Assembly (NCBI GenBank): GCA_002426015.1
Contig: DINS01000029.1
Coordinates: 105,396 to 169,395 of the forward strand
Reading direction: 5' to 3'
DNA length: 64,000 bases
Source: Flavobacteriaceae bacterium UBA5534
GTDB taxonomy: Bacteria > Bacteroidota > Bacteroidia > Flavobacteriales > Flavobacteriaceae
In this document: piece after piece, positions 17,732 to 27,364 of the stretch
How the letters are laid out: each line of letters begins with the position of its first letter
Position numbering within the stretch: the stretch's first letter is position 1
Position numbers and translations under genes: made by a program
The notes under the pieces: model-generated
Databases searched by the model: none
Told to the model about the DNA's origin: nothing
What the model saw: only the letters and a program-made list of their open reading frames with translations

Positions 17732-20700
17732 ATGAAAGCAAAGTTCGTTTTAATCTTATTTTTTCTATTCAGTTATACGATTACTTATGCACAGGAAGTA
17801 ACAGTCTCTGGAACAGTAACTAGTTCTGAAGACGGTTTTCCAATTCCTGGTGTTAATGTAATAGTCAAAGGAACAACAAGAGGGGCCAGTACTGATTTTG
17901 ATGGTAACTATAGCCTCAAAGTAAGTAAGGGAGAAGTTTTAGAATTCAGCTCTCTTGGGTTTAAGACACAATCCTTTACCGTAGGCAATGCCACAACCAT
18001 TAATGTCACTATGGTGACAGACGTTGAAAGTCTCAATGAGATTGTTGTTATTGGTTACGGAAGCCAACGTAAAGTTGATTTGACAGGTGCTATTTCAACG
18101 GTTAAGTCTGAAGAGATAGAGAAAACACCCAATAGTAACGTCATGCAGTCGTTACAGGGTAAGGTAGCAGGTGTGCAAGTGGTGAGCAGTGGTTCGCCAG
18201 GAGACTCACCAACAGTTCGATTAAGAGGTGTTAATTCCTACTTTGCAGGAAGCAACCCTTTGTATGTTGTGGATGGGCAATGGTATGATAACATCGATTT
18301 TTTAGATGCCAGCCAAATAGAATCCATTTCTGTTTTAAAAGATGTGTCCTCGATAGCCATTTTTGGACAACGTGGATCGAATGGTGTTGTCATCATCCAA
18401 ACAAAATCGGGTAGGCAAGAACAAAAGCCAGCCATTACCTATAATGGCTATACAGGAATGCAATATGCACGAAACGTTGTAAAAATGGCCAATGCCGAAC
18501 AGTTTGTGACTATGGCTTATGAATCGGGCTCGGCAGCAGATATAGAATATGTGGAGAATGCAATTGAACGTTTTGGACGTAGTAGAATCAATCCTAATCT
18601 GCCTGATGTCAATACCGATTGGTATAAAGAAATATTAAGACCAGCAAAAATATCCAGTCATAGTATTGGTGTTACTGGAGGGGGTGAATCGGTTTCTTAC
18701 GGTGTTAATACAAGTTACTTTACGCAAGATGGTATCTTGGATATGAAGAATGAATATGAACGTTTCAATATTCAATCGAATGTTGATGTTAATGTCACCG
18801 AAAGACTTAAAATAGGCACCAATGCCATTTTTAGTAATGCCACAAAATACAACCCAGAAAATGGGGCATGGTTTCAAGCTTATTTTGCGGTACCTATTTT
18901 ACCAGTATATGATTTGGTCAATACCGAAGCCATTACGACTCCTTATTCTGACGCCAGACTTTTGGGTTATAGAGGATCACAAAACCCTTTCCCTGTGATG
19001 CGTTATAATCAGAATCAATTAAAGATTAGAAAGATATTGGCCAGTATTTATGGAGAATATTATGTAGTACCAGACAAGCTGGCTTTTAAAACCTCTTATT
19101 ATCATGACTATTCTACGATATCGGAGCGTAATGTAAGGTTACCTTACTATATTTCTTCAACCTCGTTCAGAGACCAAGTTGATACTTCTATCAGAAGAGC
19201 AGAAGAAACTTATTCATTTCAACAGTGGGATAACACTTTGACCTATAAAGATGTATTTGGTGATCACAACCTTACCTTAATGGCAGGTTCTTCATTTCAA
19301 GATTACCAAGAGAATAAATTTAACGCTACAGGGTTTGATGTGCAAGGGATTGCTCTAGAAAGCTCTTGGTACTTAAATTTTGCCGACCCTACATCCTTTA
19401 ACGATAGAGTCAACGAGATTGGAGATCGTATCTATACCTTGGCTTATTTTGGCAGGTTGGAATACAATTACAAGGACAAGTACCTTTTGAATGCCACCGT
19501 TAGATCGGAAGGAAATGCCAGATATCCAAAAGAAATTTGGAAAACAACCGCACAGTTTGGTGCTGGTTGGGTCATTTCTGAAGAAAGTTTTATGAAAGAT
19601 AACGGCATTTTCGATTTCTTAAAATTAAGAGGAAGTTGGGGTGAATTGCCAAACGGAGGTGGTGTTGGTAGTACTGGAGCAAGAACCATTAGCCAAGTGA
19701 CTTTGGATATCAATGACTTATTGACCAATGGTATTATCAGTTCCAATAATTTCACCAATTTAAAGCGTGAGATATTAGAAGAAACAAACTTTGGTATTAG
19801 TGCAAGAATGTTTGAAAACCGATTGGATTTGGAAGCAGACTATTATATAAGAGACACTAAAGATTTAATTGTACCAGTACAGCAGGCTATTGTTGGTAAC
19901 ACCTTATTGCTCAATGTTGGTGAAATGAGAAATGAAGGTCTTGAGGTAGCAGCTGGTTGGACTCAAACCATATCAGATAATTGGAGCTTTAAAGTAGGAG
20001 CAAACATTGGAACCCTAAAGAACTCAATTACAAAAATAGATAGTGAACAGGGTTACTTTGATACTGGTTCGGCAGAATTCCGTCAACGACTTATTGTTGG
20101 AGAACCTGTCAATGCTTTTTATGGATTGGAAGTCGCAGGTGTCTATCAAAATGATGCCGAAGTCGCGAACGACCCTATTGCAGTTGCCAATAATTTGGTT
20201 CCTGGTGATTTAAGGTATGTCGATCAAGACAATAATATGATTATTGATGATAAAGATAGAGTTGTGCTAGGTTCATACTTACCAACATTGACTTATGGAG
20301 GTAATTTATTAGTATCCTATAAGAATTTTGACTTATCTGTTGCCGTATCTGGTCAAACAGGAAACAGTATCTTAAACAGAAAAAGAGGTGAGGTTATTTT
20401 TACAAATGACACTAACATAGATGCTGATTTAGCAACTAACAGATGGCATGGTGAAGGAACTTCAAATTCGTATCCATCATCAGCAGGAAGAAGAAAAGGA
20501 TGGAACCAAAGAATGAGTACATTTTTTGTTGAAGATGGTGCCTATTTTAGAATTCAAAACATTCAATTAGCCTACACCATCCCTTCAGGGTCATTATTAG
20601 GAAAACGCACACCAGAAACTAAAGTTTATTTTACAGCTGACAGACCATTTACGTTCTTTAAATACAATGGATTCAATCCAGAAGTGGCAGATGGTGTCGA

Positions 20701-20758
20701 TCGTCAAACCTATCCAGTGCCAGCAGTTTTTATCGTTGGAGTTAATATTAAAATTTAA
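17732..20758 (+). CDS. SusC-like TonB-dependent outer-membrane transporter
   Basis: This 1008-residue protein has a signal peptide ending near ITYAQ, then a carboxypeptidase-regulatory-like domain (about 25-100; FPIPGVNVIVKGTTRG...STDFDGNYSL). The plug follows (NEIVVIGYGSQRKVDLTGAISTV, VMQSLQGKVAGVQV, YVVDGQWYDN), and then a long beta-barrel. The end, VPAVFIVGVNIKI, is a normal barrel end. It imports oligosaccharides with the SusD-type lipoprotein encoded 4 bp downstream, powered by TonB. It heads a run of 17 same-strand genes with short gaps, which fits PUL structure. I infer the substrate from the GH content and not from this protein. Confidence 0.95.
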   Translation: MKAKFVLILFFLFSYTITYAQEVTVSGTVTSSEDGFPIPGVNVIVKGTTRGASTDFDGNYSLKVSKGEVLEFSSLGFKTQSFTVGNATTINVTMVTDVESLNEIVVIGYGSQRKVDLTGAISTVKSEEIEKTPNSNVMQSLQGKVAGVQVVSSGSPGDSPTVRLRGVNSYFAGSNPLYVVDGQWYDNIDFLDASQIESISVLKDVSSIAIFGQRGSNGVVIIQTKSGRQEQKPAITYNGYTGMQYARNVVKMANAEQFVTMAYESGSAADIEYVENAIERFGRSRINPNLPDVNTDWYKEILRPAKISSHSIGVTGGGESVSYGVNTSYFTQDGILDMKNEYERFNIQSNVDVNVTERLKIGTNAIFSNATKYNPENGAWFQAYFAVPILPVYDLVNTEAITTPYSDARLLGYRGSQNPFPVMRYNQNQLKIRKILASIYGEYYVVPDKLAFKTSYYHDYSTISERNVRLPYYISSTSFRDQVDTSIRRAEETYSFQQWDNTLTYKDVFGDHNLTLMAGSSFQDYQENKFNATGFDVQGIALESSWYLNFADPTSFNDRVNEIGDRIYTLAYFGRLEYNYKDKYLLNATVRSEGNARYPKEIWKTTAQFGAGWVISEESFMKDNGIFDFLKLRGSWGELPNGGGVGSTGARTISQVTLDINDLLTNGIISSNNFTNLKREILEETNFGISARMFENRLDLEADYYIRDTKDLIVPVQQAIVGNTLLLNVGEMRNEGLEVAAGWTQTISDNWSFKVGANIGTLKNSITKIDSEQGYFDTGSAEFRQRLIVGEPVNAFYGLEVAGVYQNDAEVANDPIAVANNLVPGDLRYVDQDNNMIIDDKDRVVLGSYLPTLTYGGNLLVSYKNFDLSVAVSGQTGNSILNRKRGEVIFTNDTNIDADLATNRWHGEGTSNSYPSSAGRRKGWNQRMSTFFVEDGAYFRIQNIQLAYTIPSGSLLGKRTPETKVYFTADRPFTFFKYNGFNPEVADGVDRQTYPVPAVFIVGVNIKI

Positions 20759-20761
20759 AAA

Positions 20762-22300
20762 ATGCGCAATATGAAAAATTTAAAACAATTATCAAAACCG
20801 CTAATGCTCTTGTTGGCATTTAGCGTGTTCATCTTTTCTTGCAGCGAAAAATTAGAAGAAAATGATGGCCAATTAGCAGCAGATGATTTGGATTTTACAA
20901 ACATGAATGATATGATCCTTCCTCTGTATGGAGCTTATTCTGCAACGTATTCCAGAGGATGGGAAGACCCTTTGTTGTTGGGTGTTAGAGGAGACGATGT
21001 CAACTCTGGAGGTATCGGTGACCAGCCTCTATTTGAGCAGACCGACTTATTTAACTATGACAATGGTTTTTGGATGTTCAACCAAGTTTGGAATAACTTT
21101 TATAGTGATCTCGCTGTCATTATCAACACAAGTGAAACCATTGAACGATACAAACAATTTGCAACGGGAGCAGACATTGCAAGAGCCGATCAATACATTG
21201 CAGAAACAAAAGTGTTGAGTGGTTACCAACATTTGAATATGTCTCGTTTGTGGGGAAATATTTTTATTATTGAAACCACACTTTTCCAAGCAGAAGTAGA
21301 TAATGGTGTCGATACCAAACAAGAAGTCATGCAATACGTATCTGACTTAATGGATGAAGCGATTCCTTATTTGCCTGATGCAAGACCAAACGAACGTACT
21401 GATATCCCTGGAGGTGTTACAAAATATACAGCATTGGCAATCAAAGCACTGGCGAATTTGGAAATGGAAAATTACCAAGGTGTTGCAGATGCTACAGGTC
21501 AAATCATCAATTCCAATAAGTTTGAGTTATTTTCAGATTTTTATGAGTTATTCAAAAAGCCGGGCGAATTAAGTAACGAGACACTTTTTGAGTTACAATT
21601 TTCAGATTACAATTCGGCTTCTGGTCCAGTAAACAACCATTTGTATGCACCATTTGGCCCTACAAGTTGGACGCCAGCAGTTACAGGTGCATCATCTGGA
21701 TGGGGTTTTTATGAGCCTAGTGTAAAATATATCAAGTTTATGTTGGATAGAGGCGAATCAAAGCGACTTTATACAAGTGTTTTGTTTACACCAGATGGGA
21801 TTAGTCAAATCATGTCTGACCCAAATTATGCCACTTTGCCAGCATTTGTTTCAAACACAACACCAGATGGTGATGTCATAAACAATTCTCCAAGAGCGAA
21901 GTTTTTTAGTGGGAAGCACTATTTGCCTTCCAATCAATTAACAGCAGGAAGAACCTCCTATGGATCTGGAAAAAACTTCATTGTGATTAGATATCCAGAA
22001 ATTTTATTGATGTATGCTGAAGCCCTTACACGAGGAGCTTCAGGAAGCGGAATGACAGCAGACCAAGCGGTTAATATCGTTAGAACACGTGTTGGGTTGC
22101 CATCACTTTCGGGTGTCACTAGCCAACAGGTCATGGATGAAAAATTTGCTGAATTTGCTATGGAATGGGGTATTCGCTATTTTGATATGATACGTCTCAA
22201 TAGTTATTCAGAATTGAGCTATGATGGAAGAACTTTTACTGCGGATAAAGAATTACTTCCTTACCCACAAGCACAATTAGATTTGTTGCCTTTACAATAA
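20762..22300 (+). CDS. SusD/RagB-like glycan-binding lipoprotein
   Basis: This 512-residue lipoprotein has its signal ending at FSVFIFSCSE. A second in-frame ATG at 20771 could also be the start. The SusD N-terminal TPR and C-terminal RagB parts are clear, with RTDIPGGVTKYTALAIKALANLEM, a long helical TPR block and RYPEILLMYAEALTR. It sits on the surface over the SusC barrel, where it binds and loads the glycan. It lies 4 bp after susC, with translation probably coupled. Confidence 0.93.
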   Translation: MRNMKNLKQLSKPLMLLLAFSVFIFSCSEKLEENDGQLAADDLDFTNMNDMILPLYGAYSATYSRGWEDPLLLGVRGDDVNSGGIGDQPLFEQTDLFNYDNGFWMFNQVWNNFYSDLAVIINTSETIERYKQFATGADIARADQYIAETKVLSGYQHLNMSRLWGNIFIIETTLFQAEVDNGVDTKQEVMQYVSDLMDEAIPYLPDARPNERTDIPGGVTKYTALAIKALANLEMENYQGVADATGQIINSNKFELFSDFYELFKKPGELSNETLFELQFSDYNSASGPVNNHLYAPFGPTSWTPAVTGASSGWGFYEPSVKYIKFMLDRGESKRLYTSVLFTPDGISQIMSDPNYATLPAFVSNTTPDGDVINNSPRAKFFSGKHYLPSNQLTAGRTSYGSGKNFIVIRYPEILLMYAEALTRGASGSGMTADQAVNIVRTRVGLPSLSGVTSQQVMDEKFAEFAMEWGIRYFDMIRLNSYSELSYDGRTFTADKELLPYPQAQLDLLPLQ

Positions 22301-22322
22301 CTGAAAAAGAATAATTTAAAAA

Positions 22323-23414
22323 ATGGAAAAAATGAAAAAAATAAATAAACTAGTTATCGGGCTCTTTACCTTGATATTTATAGTGTCCTGTTTTGAAGGC
22401 ATTGACCCTATTTCGGAAGTCGATCCAGGTCCAGATGCTGGTGCACCAATAGTAACTATTGTGAGACCAACAGATGGGTTAGCTATTTCAGATCCCAATC
22501 CAGTTTCATCCATTAATATTGAAATTAGAGTTGAAGATGATATCGAAGTTGGATCTATTTCCATTGTTTTAGATGGCATTGAAATAGCATCATTTGAAGC
22601 CGGTACTTATGTTGACTACAGAATTGTAACTAGAGAAATGACCTATGACAATATTACTATTGGAGACCATATACTTACCGTAACGGCCTCTGATCTCGTT
22701 GGAAATGTTACAACTTCTACTTCAAATTTCACAAAAGAACCACCATATGTACCAATGTATCCTGGTGAAATATTTTATATGCCATTTGATGGTGATTTTT
22801 CTGAATTGGTAACTTCGACACCTGCTACTGAAGTAGGCAGTCCGGGCTTTAATTCCAGTAATGGAATATCTGGCAGCACATATCAAGGTGCGGCTAACTC
22901 TTATTTAACCTTTCCATCAGATGCATTGGCTCAAGGAAGTAACTTTAGTGCTACTTTCTGGCTGAAAATAGATGCATCAGATACTAGAGCAGGAATTATT
23001 AATATATCACCTGCTACACCAACAGCACCATCAGATAAGCCGAGTGGATTTGGATTGATACGTGAAGGTAGTGCAACAGCCCAAAAGTTTATTCTTTTGA
23101 CAGGTAATGGCACTAATGCAACTTGGGTAAATCCAGGTGCCGCTGCCACTATTGACCCAACCCTAGGAAATTGGGTTCATTTCGGAATCGTGATTTCAGA
23201 GAACAATACAGCATTGTATATGAACGGTGTAATGGTTGGGCAAAGTACTTTTCCTGGAATTGATTGGACTGGTGTAGGAGATATGTCGATTATGTCTGGT
23301 GATCCAAATTTTAACGGATGGAACCATAAAACAGAGAAAGGGCAAATGGATGAACTGTATATTTTCAAAAAAGCACTTTCAGCTGAAGAAGTTAACATAT
23401 TGATGAACGACTGA
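22323..23414 (+). CDS. Surface lipoprotein with Ig-like and LamG domains
   Basis: This 363-residue lipoprotein has its signal ending at TLIFIVSCFEG. An Ig-like domain follows at about 45-140 (PIVTIVRPTDGL...). A LamG/concanavalin-like domain covers about 155-363 (GEIFYMPFDGDFSEL...FSATFWLKIDASD...GNWVHFGIVISENN). LamG domains in PULs act as glycan-binding modules of surface glycan-binding proteins, and I see no catalytic motif. The position after susD matches SGBP genes in other PULs. It is followed by a hairpin at 23593. Confidence 0.8.
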   Translation: MEKMKKINKLVIGLFTLIFIVSCFEGIDPISEVDPGPDAGAPIVTIVRPTDGLAISDPNPVSSINIEIRVEDDIEVGSISIVLDGIEIASFEAGTYVDYRIVTREMTYDNITIGDHILTVTASDLVGNVTTSTSNFTKEPPYVPMYPGEIFYMPFDGDFSELVTSTPATEVGSPGFNSSNGISGSTYQGAANSYLTFPSDALAQGSNFSATFWLKIDASDTRAGIINISPATPTAPSDKPSGFGLIREGSATAQKFILLTGNGTNATWVNPGAAATIDPTLGNWVHFGIVISENNTALYMNGVMVGQSTFPGIDWTGVGDMSIMSGDPNFNGWNHKTEKGQMDELYIFKKALSAEEVNILMND

Positions 23415-23592
23415 CACTAAAAAATATGCTGAAAGGTTAATGGATTTTAACTATTTGAAACAGCTACAAGTGTTGACAAGACTCTTTTTCAAGAAGAAAT
23501 CTAGTCACTTATTTTATAATTAAGGATAAAGTGTTGTATGATGTTTTGTTCAGAACATCAACTATAAAAACTTTGAGTTAGTTTATTTACAT

Positions 23593-23628
23593 TTTTAGCT
23601 GCATTTCTCCCAAGGAATGCAGCTAAAA
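23593..23628 (+). promoter_or_regulatory. Perfect hairpin inside the PUL operon
   Basis: TTTTAGCTGCATT (23593-23605) and AATGCAGCTAAAA (23616-23628) form a perfect 13-bp inverted repeat with a 10-base loop. It lies between the LamG gene and the first GH144 gene, in the only large gap in the PUL operon. It could be an attenuator, an RNA-processing site or a partial terminator. Confidence 0.6.
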
Positions 23629-23646
23629 TTTATTAATCAATTACAG

Positions 23647-25014
23647 ATGACATTAACACTAAACAAAATAACAACAATTTTGACCTTGTTGCCATTGCTT
23701 CTATTTAACTGTAAATCAGATAAACAAAAGCAAAGTGTGATGGTTGATAACCCTATTGAAAACATCAGCTATTCAAATGAACAATTATTGGATACCATTC
23801 AAAAGCAAACCTTCAATTACTTTTGGGAAGGCGCAGAACCTAACTCTGGCCTTGCCAGGGAACGCCTCCATATGGATGATGTGTATCCAACCTCGCCAAA
23901 GAACACCGTTACAACAGGAGGATCTGGTTTTGGTTTTATGGCCATTCTTGTAGGCATTAAAAGAGGTTTTATCACAAGGGAAGAAGGCTTAAATCGCTAT
24001 ATCAAAATGGTTGATTTTCTTGAAAAAGCTGATCGGTTCCATGGTGCATGGCCACATTGGATCAATGGAGAAACTGGTAAAGTTGTACCATTCAGTAAAA
24101 AAGATACAGGAGGTGATTTGGTTGAAACTGCCTTTTTAATTCAAGGCATGTTGACCGTAAAAGAATATTTCAAGGATGGTAATGAAAAGGAGCAACAACT
24201 TGCACAAAAAATTGATAAACTTTGGAAAGAAGTAGAGTGGGACTGGTACACTAAAGGGGAGAATGTGCTTTATTGGCATTGGTCACCAACTGACAACTGG
24301 GACATGAATTTTCCAGTAGGTGGTTATAACGAATGTTTGATTATGTACATTTTAGCTGCTGCGTCACCAACACATTCCATTTCAAAAGAAGTGTATGACC
24401 AAGGTTGGGCCCTTAATGGCAATATCGTTTCAAATGACTCTTTATATGGTAAACCGTTAGTGCTTAATTATTATGAACACGACGATGATCCTATTGGTCC
24501 TTTATTTTGGGCTCACTATTCTTATTTAGGATTGAATCCAAAAGGTTTAAAAGACAAGTATGCAGATTATTGGGAGTTAACCCAAAACCATGCAAAAATC
24601 CATCATGCTTATGCCATTGACAATCCAGAAAACTTTAAAGGCTATGGTGATAGTCTTTGGGGCTTGACTTCGAGTTACTCTATGAAAGGGTATGCAGGTC
24701 ATCGGCCAGGAAACGATTTAGGCGTCATTTCGCCAACCGCTGCATTGTCGTCCTTTCCATATACACCAGAAGAGAGCATGAAAATGCTTCAGTATTTGTA
24801 CACCAAGCAAGACACATTAATTGGCAAGTATGGTCCTTATGACGCATTCAGTTTAGATAAACAATGGTATTTACCTCGCTATTTGGCAATTGATCAAGGT
24901 CCAATTCCAGTCATGATCGAAAATTATCGCTCTGGAATGATTTGGGACTTATTTATGCAAAATAATGATGTGCAACATGGATTGGATAAATTAGGTTTTA
25001 CCTATAAAAACTAA
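23647..25014 (+). CDS. GH144-like endo-beta-1,2-glucanase, copy 1
   Basis: I start at the ATG at 23647 (455 residues), because an earlier ATG at 23617 lies inside the hairpin. The lipoprotein signal (LLPLLLFNCKS) anchors it in the envelope. The body is a PF10091/GH144-like alpha/alpha barrel with TTGGSGFGFMAILVGI, RFHGAWPHWING, GGDLVETAF, GYNECLI and GVISPTAALSSFPYTPEES in order. GH144 enzymes cut beta-1,2-glucan to short oligosaccharides or sophorose, and Bacteroides thetaiotaomicron uses a similar GH144/GH3 pair. A close relative follows directly in tandem. The family call is strong, but endo or exo action cannot be read from the sequence. Confidence 0.85.
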   Translation: MTLTLNKITTILTLLPLLLFNCKSDKQKQSVMVDNPIENISYSNEQLLDTIQKQTFNYFWEGAEPNSGLARERLHMDDVYPTSPKNTVTTGGSGFGFMAILVGIKRGFITREEGLNRYIKMVDFLEKADRFHGAWPHWINGETGKVVPFSKKDTGGDLVETAFLIQGMLTVKEYFKDGNEKEQQLAQKIDKLWKEVEWDWYTKGENVLYWHWSPTDNWDMNFPVGGYNECLIMYILAAASPTHSISKEVYDQGWALNGNIVSNDSLYGKPLVLNYYEHDDDPIGPLFWAHYSYLGLNPKGLKDKYADYWELTQNHAKIHHAYAIDNPENFKGYGDSLWGLTSSYSMKGYAGHRPGNDLGVISPTAALSSFPYTPEESMKMLQYLYTKQDTLIGKYGPYDAFSLDKQWYLPRYLAIDQGPIPVMIENYRSGMIWDLFMQNNDVQHGLDKLGFTYKN

Positions 25015-26379
25015 ATGATGAAAAAATTAGGAGCTGTATTGATTGTATTTTTGGTAATATGTTCGTGTTCAAAGAGTTCACCTTCTGAACCCTTTGACCC
25101 AGCAGATGACAACCCAGACCCAGTAGAAACATTGACTGACATCGAAATTATGGATTTGGTTCAGCGTGAAACCTTCAAGTATTTTTGGGATTTTGCACAA
25201 ACCAATTCCAAGGCAGCCAGAGAACGTTACCATCCCAATAACCCATCTCAAGACCAAAATGTCGTTACTACTGGTGGCAGTGGATTTGGATTGATGGCTA
25301 TTTTGGTTGGTATAGAGAGAGGCTATGTCACAAGAGCAGAAGCAGTTTCTCGCTTACAAACCATACTTACTTTTTTTGAAACCGCAGAACGATTTCATGG
25401 CGCTTGGCCACACTGGATTAATGGCACCAACGGAAATGTCATTCCGTTCAGTCCACAAGATAATGGTGGTGACTTAGTCGAAACTGCATTTTTGGTACAA
25501 GGATTAATCTGTGTCAAAGAATACTTCAAAAATGGAACGACAGCAGAAGTGGCATTGGCAAACAAAGCCGATACCTTATGGAAAGGTGTGGAATGGGATT
25601 GGTACACGCAAGGTCAAAATGCATTGTTTTGGCATTGGAGCCCAAATAACGGGTTTGCTATCAACCTCAAATTAAGAGGTTATAACGAAACACTCATCAC
25701 ATATATTCTTGCCGCTGCATCTCCAGATTATCCAATTACAATGGCGCATTATACTGATGGTTGGGCCAATAATGGAGCTATCGTTTCAGCAAATACCCAA
25801 TATGGATTTCCTTTAATTTTGAAGCATGCAGGTTCCGAACAGTTTGGTGGCCCTTTGTTTTTTGCGCATTATTCGTATTTAGGATTAAAACCTTTGGGTT
25901 TAAGTGATCAATATGCCAATTATTGGGATGTCAATGTCAACCATACCAACATCAATTATCAATATTGTGTTGTCAATCCGCTAAATCATACAGATTATGG
26001 ACCGGATTGTTGGGGTTTGACCGCAAGTTATTCCCGTAATGCAGATGGTAGTATTGGTTATAATGCACACAGACCAGGTAATGACCCTGGAGTGATTTCA
26101 CCAACGGCAGCCATCAGTTCCATTCCTTATACACCAGAAAAATCATTGGCAGCGATGCACTTTTTTTATAGCAAAAAGAATATTCTTTTGGGTCCAGCTG
26201 GGTTTTACGATGCTTTTAGTCCCAAAAACAACTATTGGGTGGCACAAGCCTACTTGGCAATTGATCAAGGACCTCAAATCATTATGATTGAAAACCATCG
26301 CACACAATTATTGTGGAACTTATTCATGCAGAATGAAGATGTTCAAAATGGTTTGGACGCTTTAGGGTTTAACTATTAA
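25015..26379 (+). CDS. GH144-like endo-beta-1,2-glucanase, copy 2
   Basis: This 454-residue relative of the preceding protein starts directly after its stop. The lipobox CSCSK follows a signal peptide, and a Pro/Asp-rich linker (PSEPFDPADDNPDPVE) leads to the same landmarks: TTGGSGFGLMAILVGI, FHGAWPHWING, GGDLVETAF, GYNETLITYILAAASP, GVISPTAAISSIPYTPEKS. The linker may hold it at the cell surface. The tandem copies differ over much of their length (for example GYNECLI versus GYNETLI), so they may differ in chain length preferred or act at opposite sides of the outer membrane. Confidence 0.85.
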   Translation: MMKKLGAVLIVFLVICSCSKSSPSEPFDPADDNPDPVETLTDIEIMDLVQRETFKYFWDFAQTNSKAARERYHPNNPSQDQNVVTTGGSGFGLMAILVGIERGYVTRAEAVSRLQTILTFFETAERFHGAWPHWINGTNGNVIPFSPQDNGGDLVETAFLVQGLICVKEYFKNGTTAEVALANKADTLWKGVEWDWYTQGQNALFWHWSPNNGFAINLKLRGYNETLITYILAAASPDYPITMAHYTDGWANNGAIVSANTQYGFPLILKHAGSEQFGGPLFFAHYSYLGLKPLGLSDQYANYWDVNVNHTNINYQYCVVNPLNHTDYGPDCWGLTASYSRNADGSIGYNAHRPGNDPGVISPTAAISSIPYTPEKSLAAMHFFYSKKNILLGPAGFYDAFSPKNNYWVAQAYLAIDQGPQIIMIENHRTQLLWNLFMQNEDVQNGLDALGFNY

Positions 26380-26381
26380 CT

Positions 26382-27356
26382 ATGAAAAAGACTTATTACA
26401 TCCTCATTGTTTTCCTGCTTTTGCAACTTCAGTTAAAGGCACAGGACAGTTTTGAATTTGTAGTACTACCAGATACACAGACCTATATTGAAGAATTTCC
26501 AGATGTTTACATGAAGCAAATGGAATGGATTGCAGGTCAGGAGAATCGATTTTCCTTTGTTTTGCACGTTGGAGATATTACTCAAAATAATTCAGAAAAT
26601 GAATGGACAATTGCCAGAAAGGGTTTTTCGTTGCTGGATGGCAAGATTCCATATAATTTAGCCCTTGGTAACCATGATATGGGAAGTGGTCCGGGAAAAT
26701 TTGCTGACACTAGAAACACCGAATTCGCCAATACATTCTTTCCAATTAACGAATACATCAAAAACTCGAACAGTATTGCAACTTTTCCAAAAAACACGAT
26801 TGATAATAGTTGCGCTGAATACGATTTAGCAGGCGAAAAATGGCTTGTTTTTTCATTGGAATTTGGGCCAAGAAACAAGACCATCGCTTGGGCAGATAGC
26901 ATCATTAGCCAACATCCAAATCATAAGATCATACTCAATACACACGCTTATTTGTTTTTTGACAATACACTGCTCGATGGAAACGATTGGGCCTTACCTC
27001 AAAACTATGGCGTTGGTAAATTAACTGGTGACGATGCTGTTAATGATGGCGGACAACTTTGGAAAAAATTTGTCAAAAAACATCACAACGCCATAATGGT
27101 TTTTACAGGCCATATTACAGGAAGTGGTGTTGGCCAATTGGTCAGCCAAGGAGATCATGGCAATAGTGTCTATCAAATGCTCGCCAACTATCAAAAAAAT
27201 GTCAAAGGTGTCGAAAAAGGTGATTCTGGGTATTTGCGAATCATTAAAGTTGATAAAACGGAGAGCACTATTTCGGTAAAGACCTATTCACCTTCATTGG
27301 ATACCTTTAGGACAGAACCCGAACACGAATTCGAATTTACAAAGGTTAAATTTTAG
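26382..27356 (+). CDS. Secreted calcineurin-like metallophosphoesterase
   Basis: This 324-residue protein has a signal peptide ending near QLQLKAQ. The metal-binding motifs come in order: LPDTQ (about residues 29-33), GDITQN (about 65-70), GNHDMG (about 94-99), NTHAY (about 187) and FTGHITG. These define the calcineurin-like fold that uses two metal ions to cut phosphate esters. The substrate is not known. Its place right after GH144 suggests that it removes phosphate-linked groups from the glucan, such as the phosphoglycerol found on bacterial beta-1,2-glucans. That is inference, since the family also includes general phosphatases and nucleotidases. Confidence 0.75.
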   Translation: MKKTYYILIVFLLLQLQLKAQDSFEFVVLPDTQTYIEEFPDVYMKQMEWIAGQENRFSFVLHVGDITQNNSENEWTIARKGFSLLDGKIPYNLALGNHDMGSGPGKFADTRNTEFANTFFPINEYIKNSNSIATFPKNTIDNSCAEYDLAGEKWLVFSLEFGPRNKTIAWADSIISQHPNHKIILNTHAYLFFDNTLLDGNDWALPQNYGVGKLTGDDAVNDGGQLWKKFVKKHHNAIMVFTGHITGSGVGQLVSQGDHGNSVYQMLANYQKNVKGVEKGDSGYLRIIKVDKTESTISVKTYSPSLDTFRTEPEHEFEFTKVKF

Positions 27357-27364
27357 ATTAAAAA

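Noticed and set aside
23617..23646. Earlier ATG for the first GH144-like gene
   Set aside because: The start would lie inside the hairpin and would put ten extra residues before a good lipoprotein signal.
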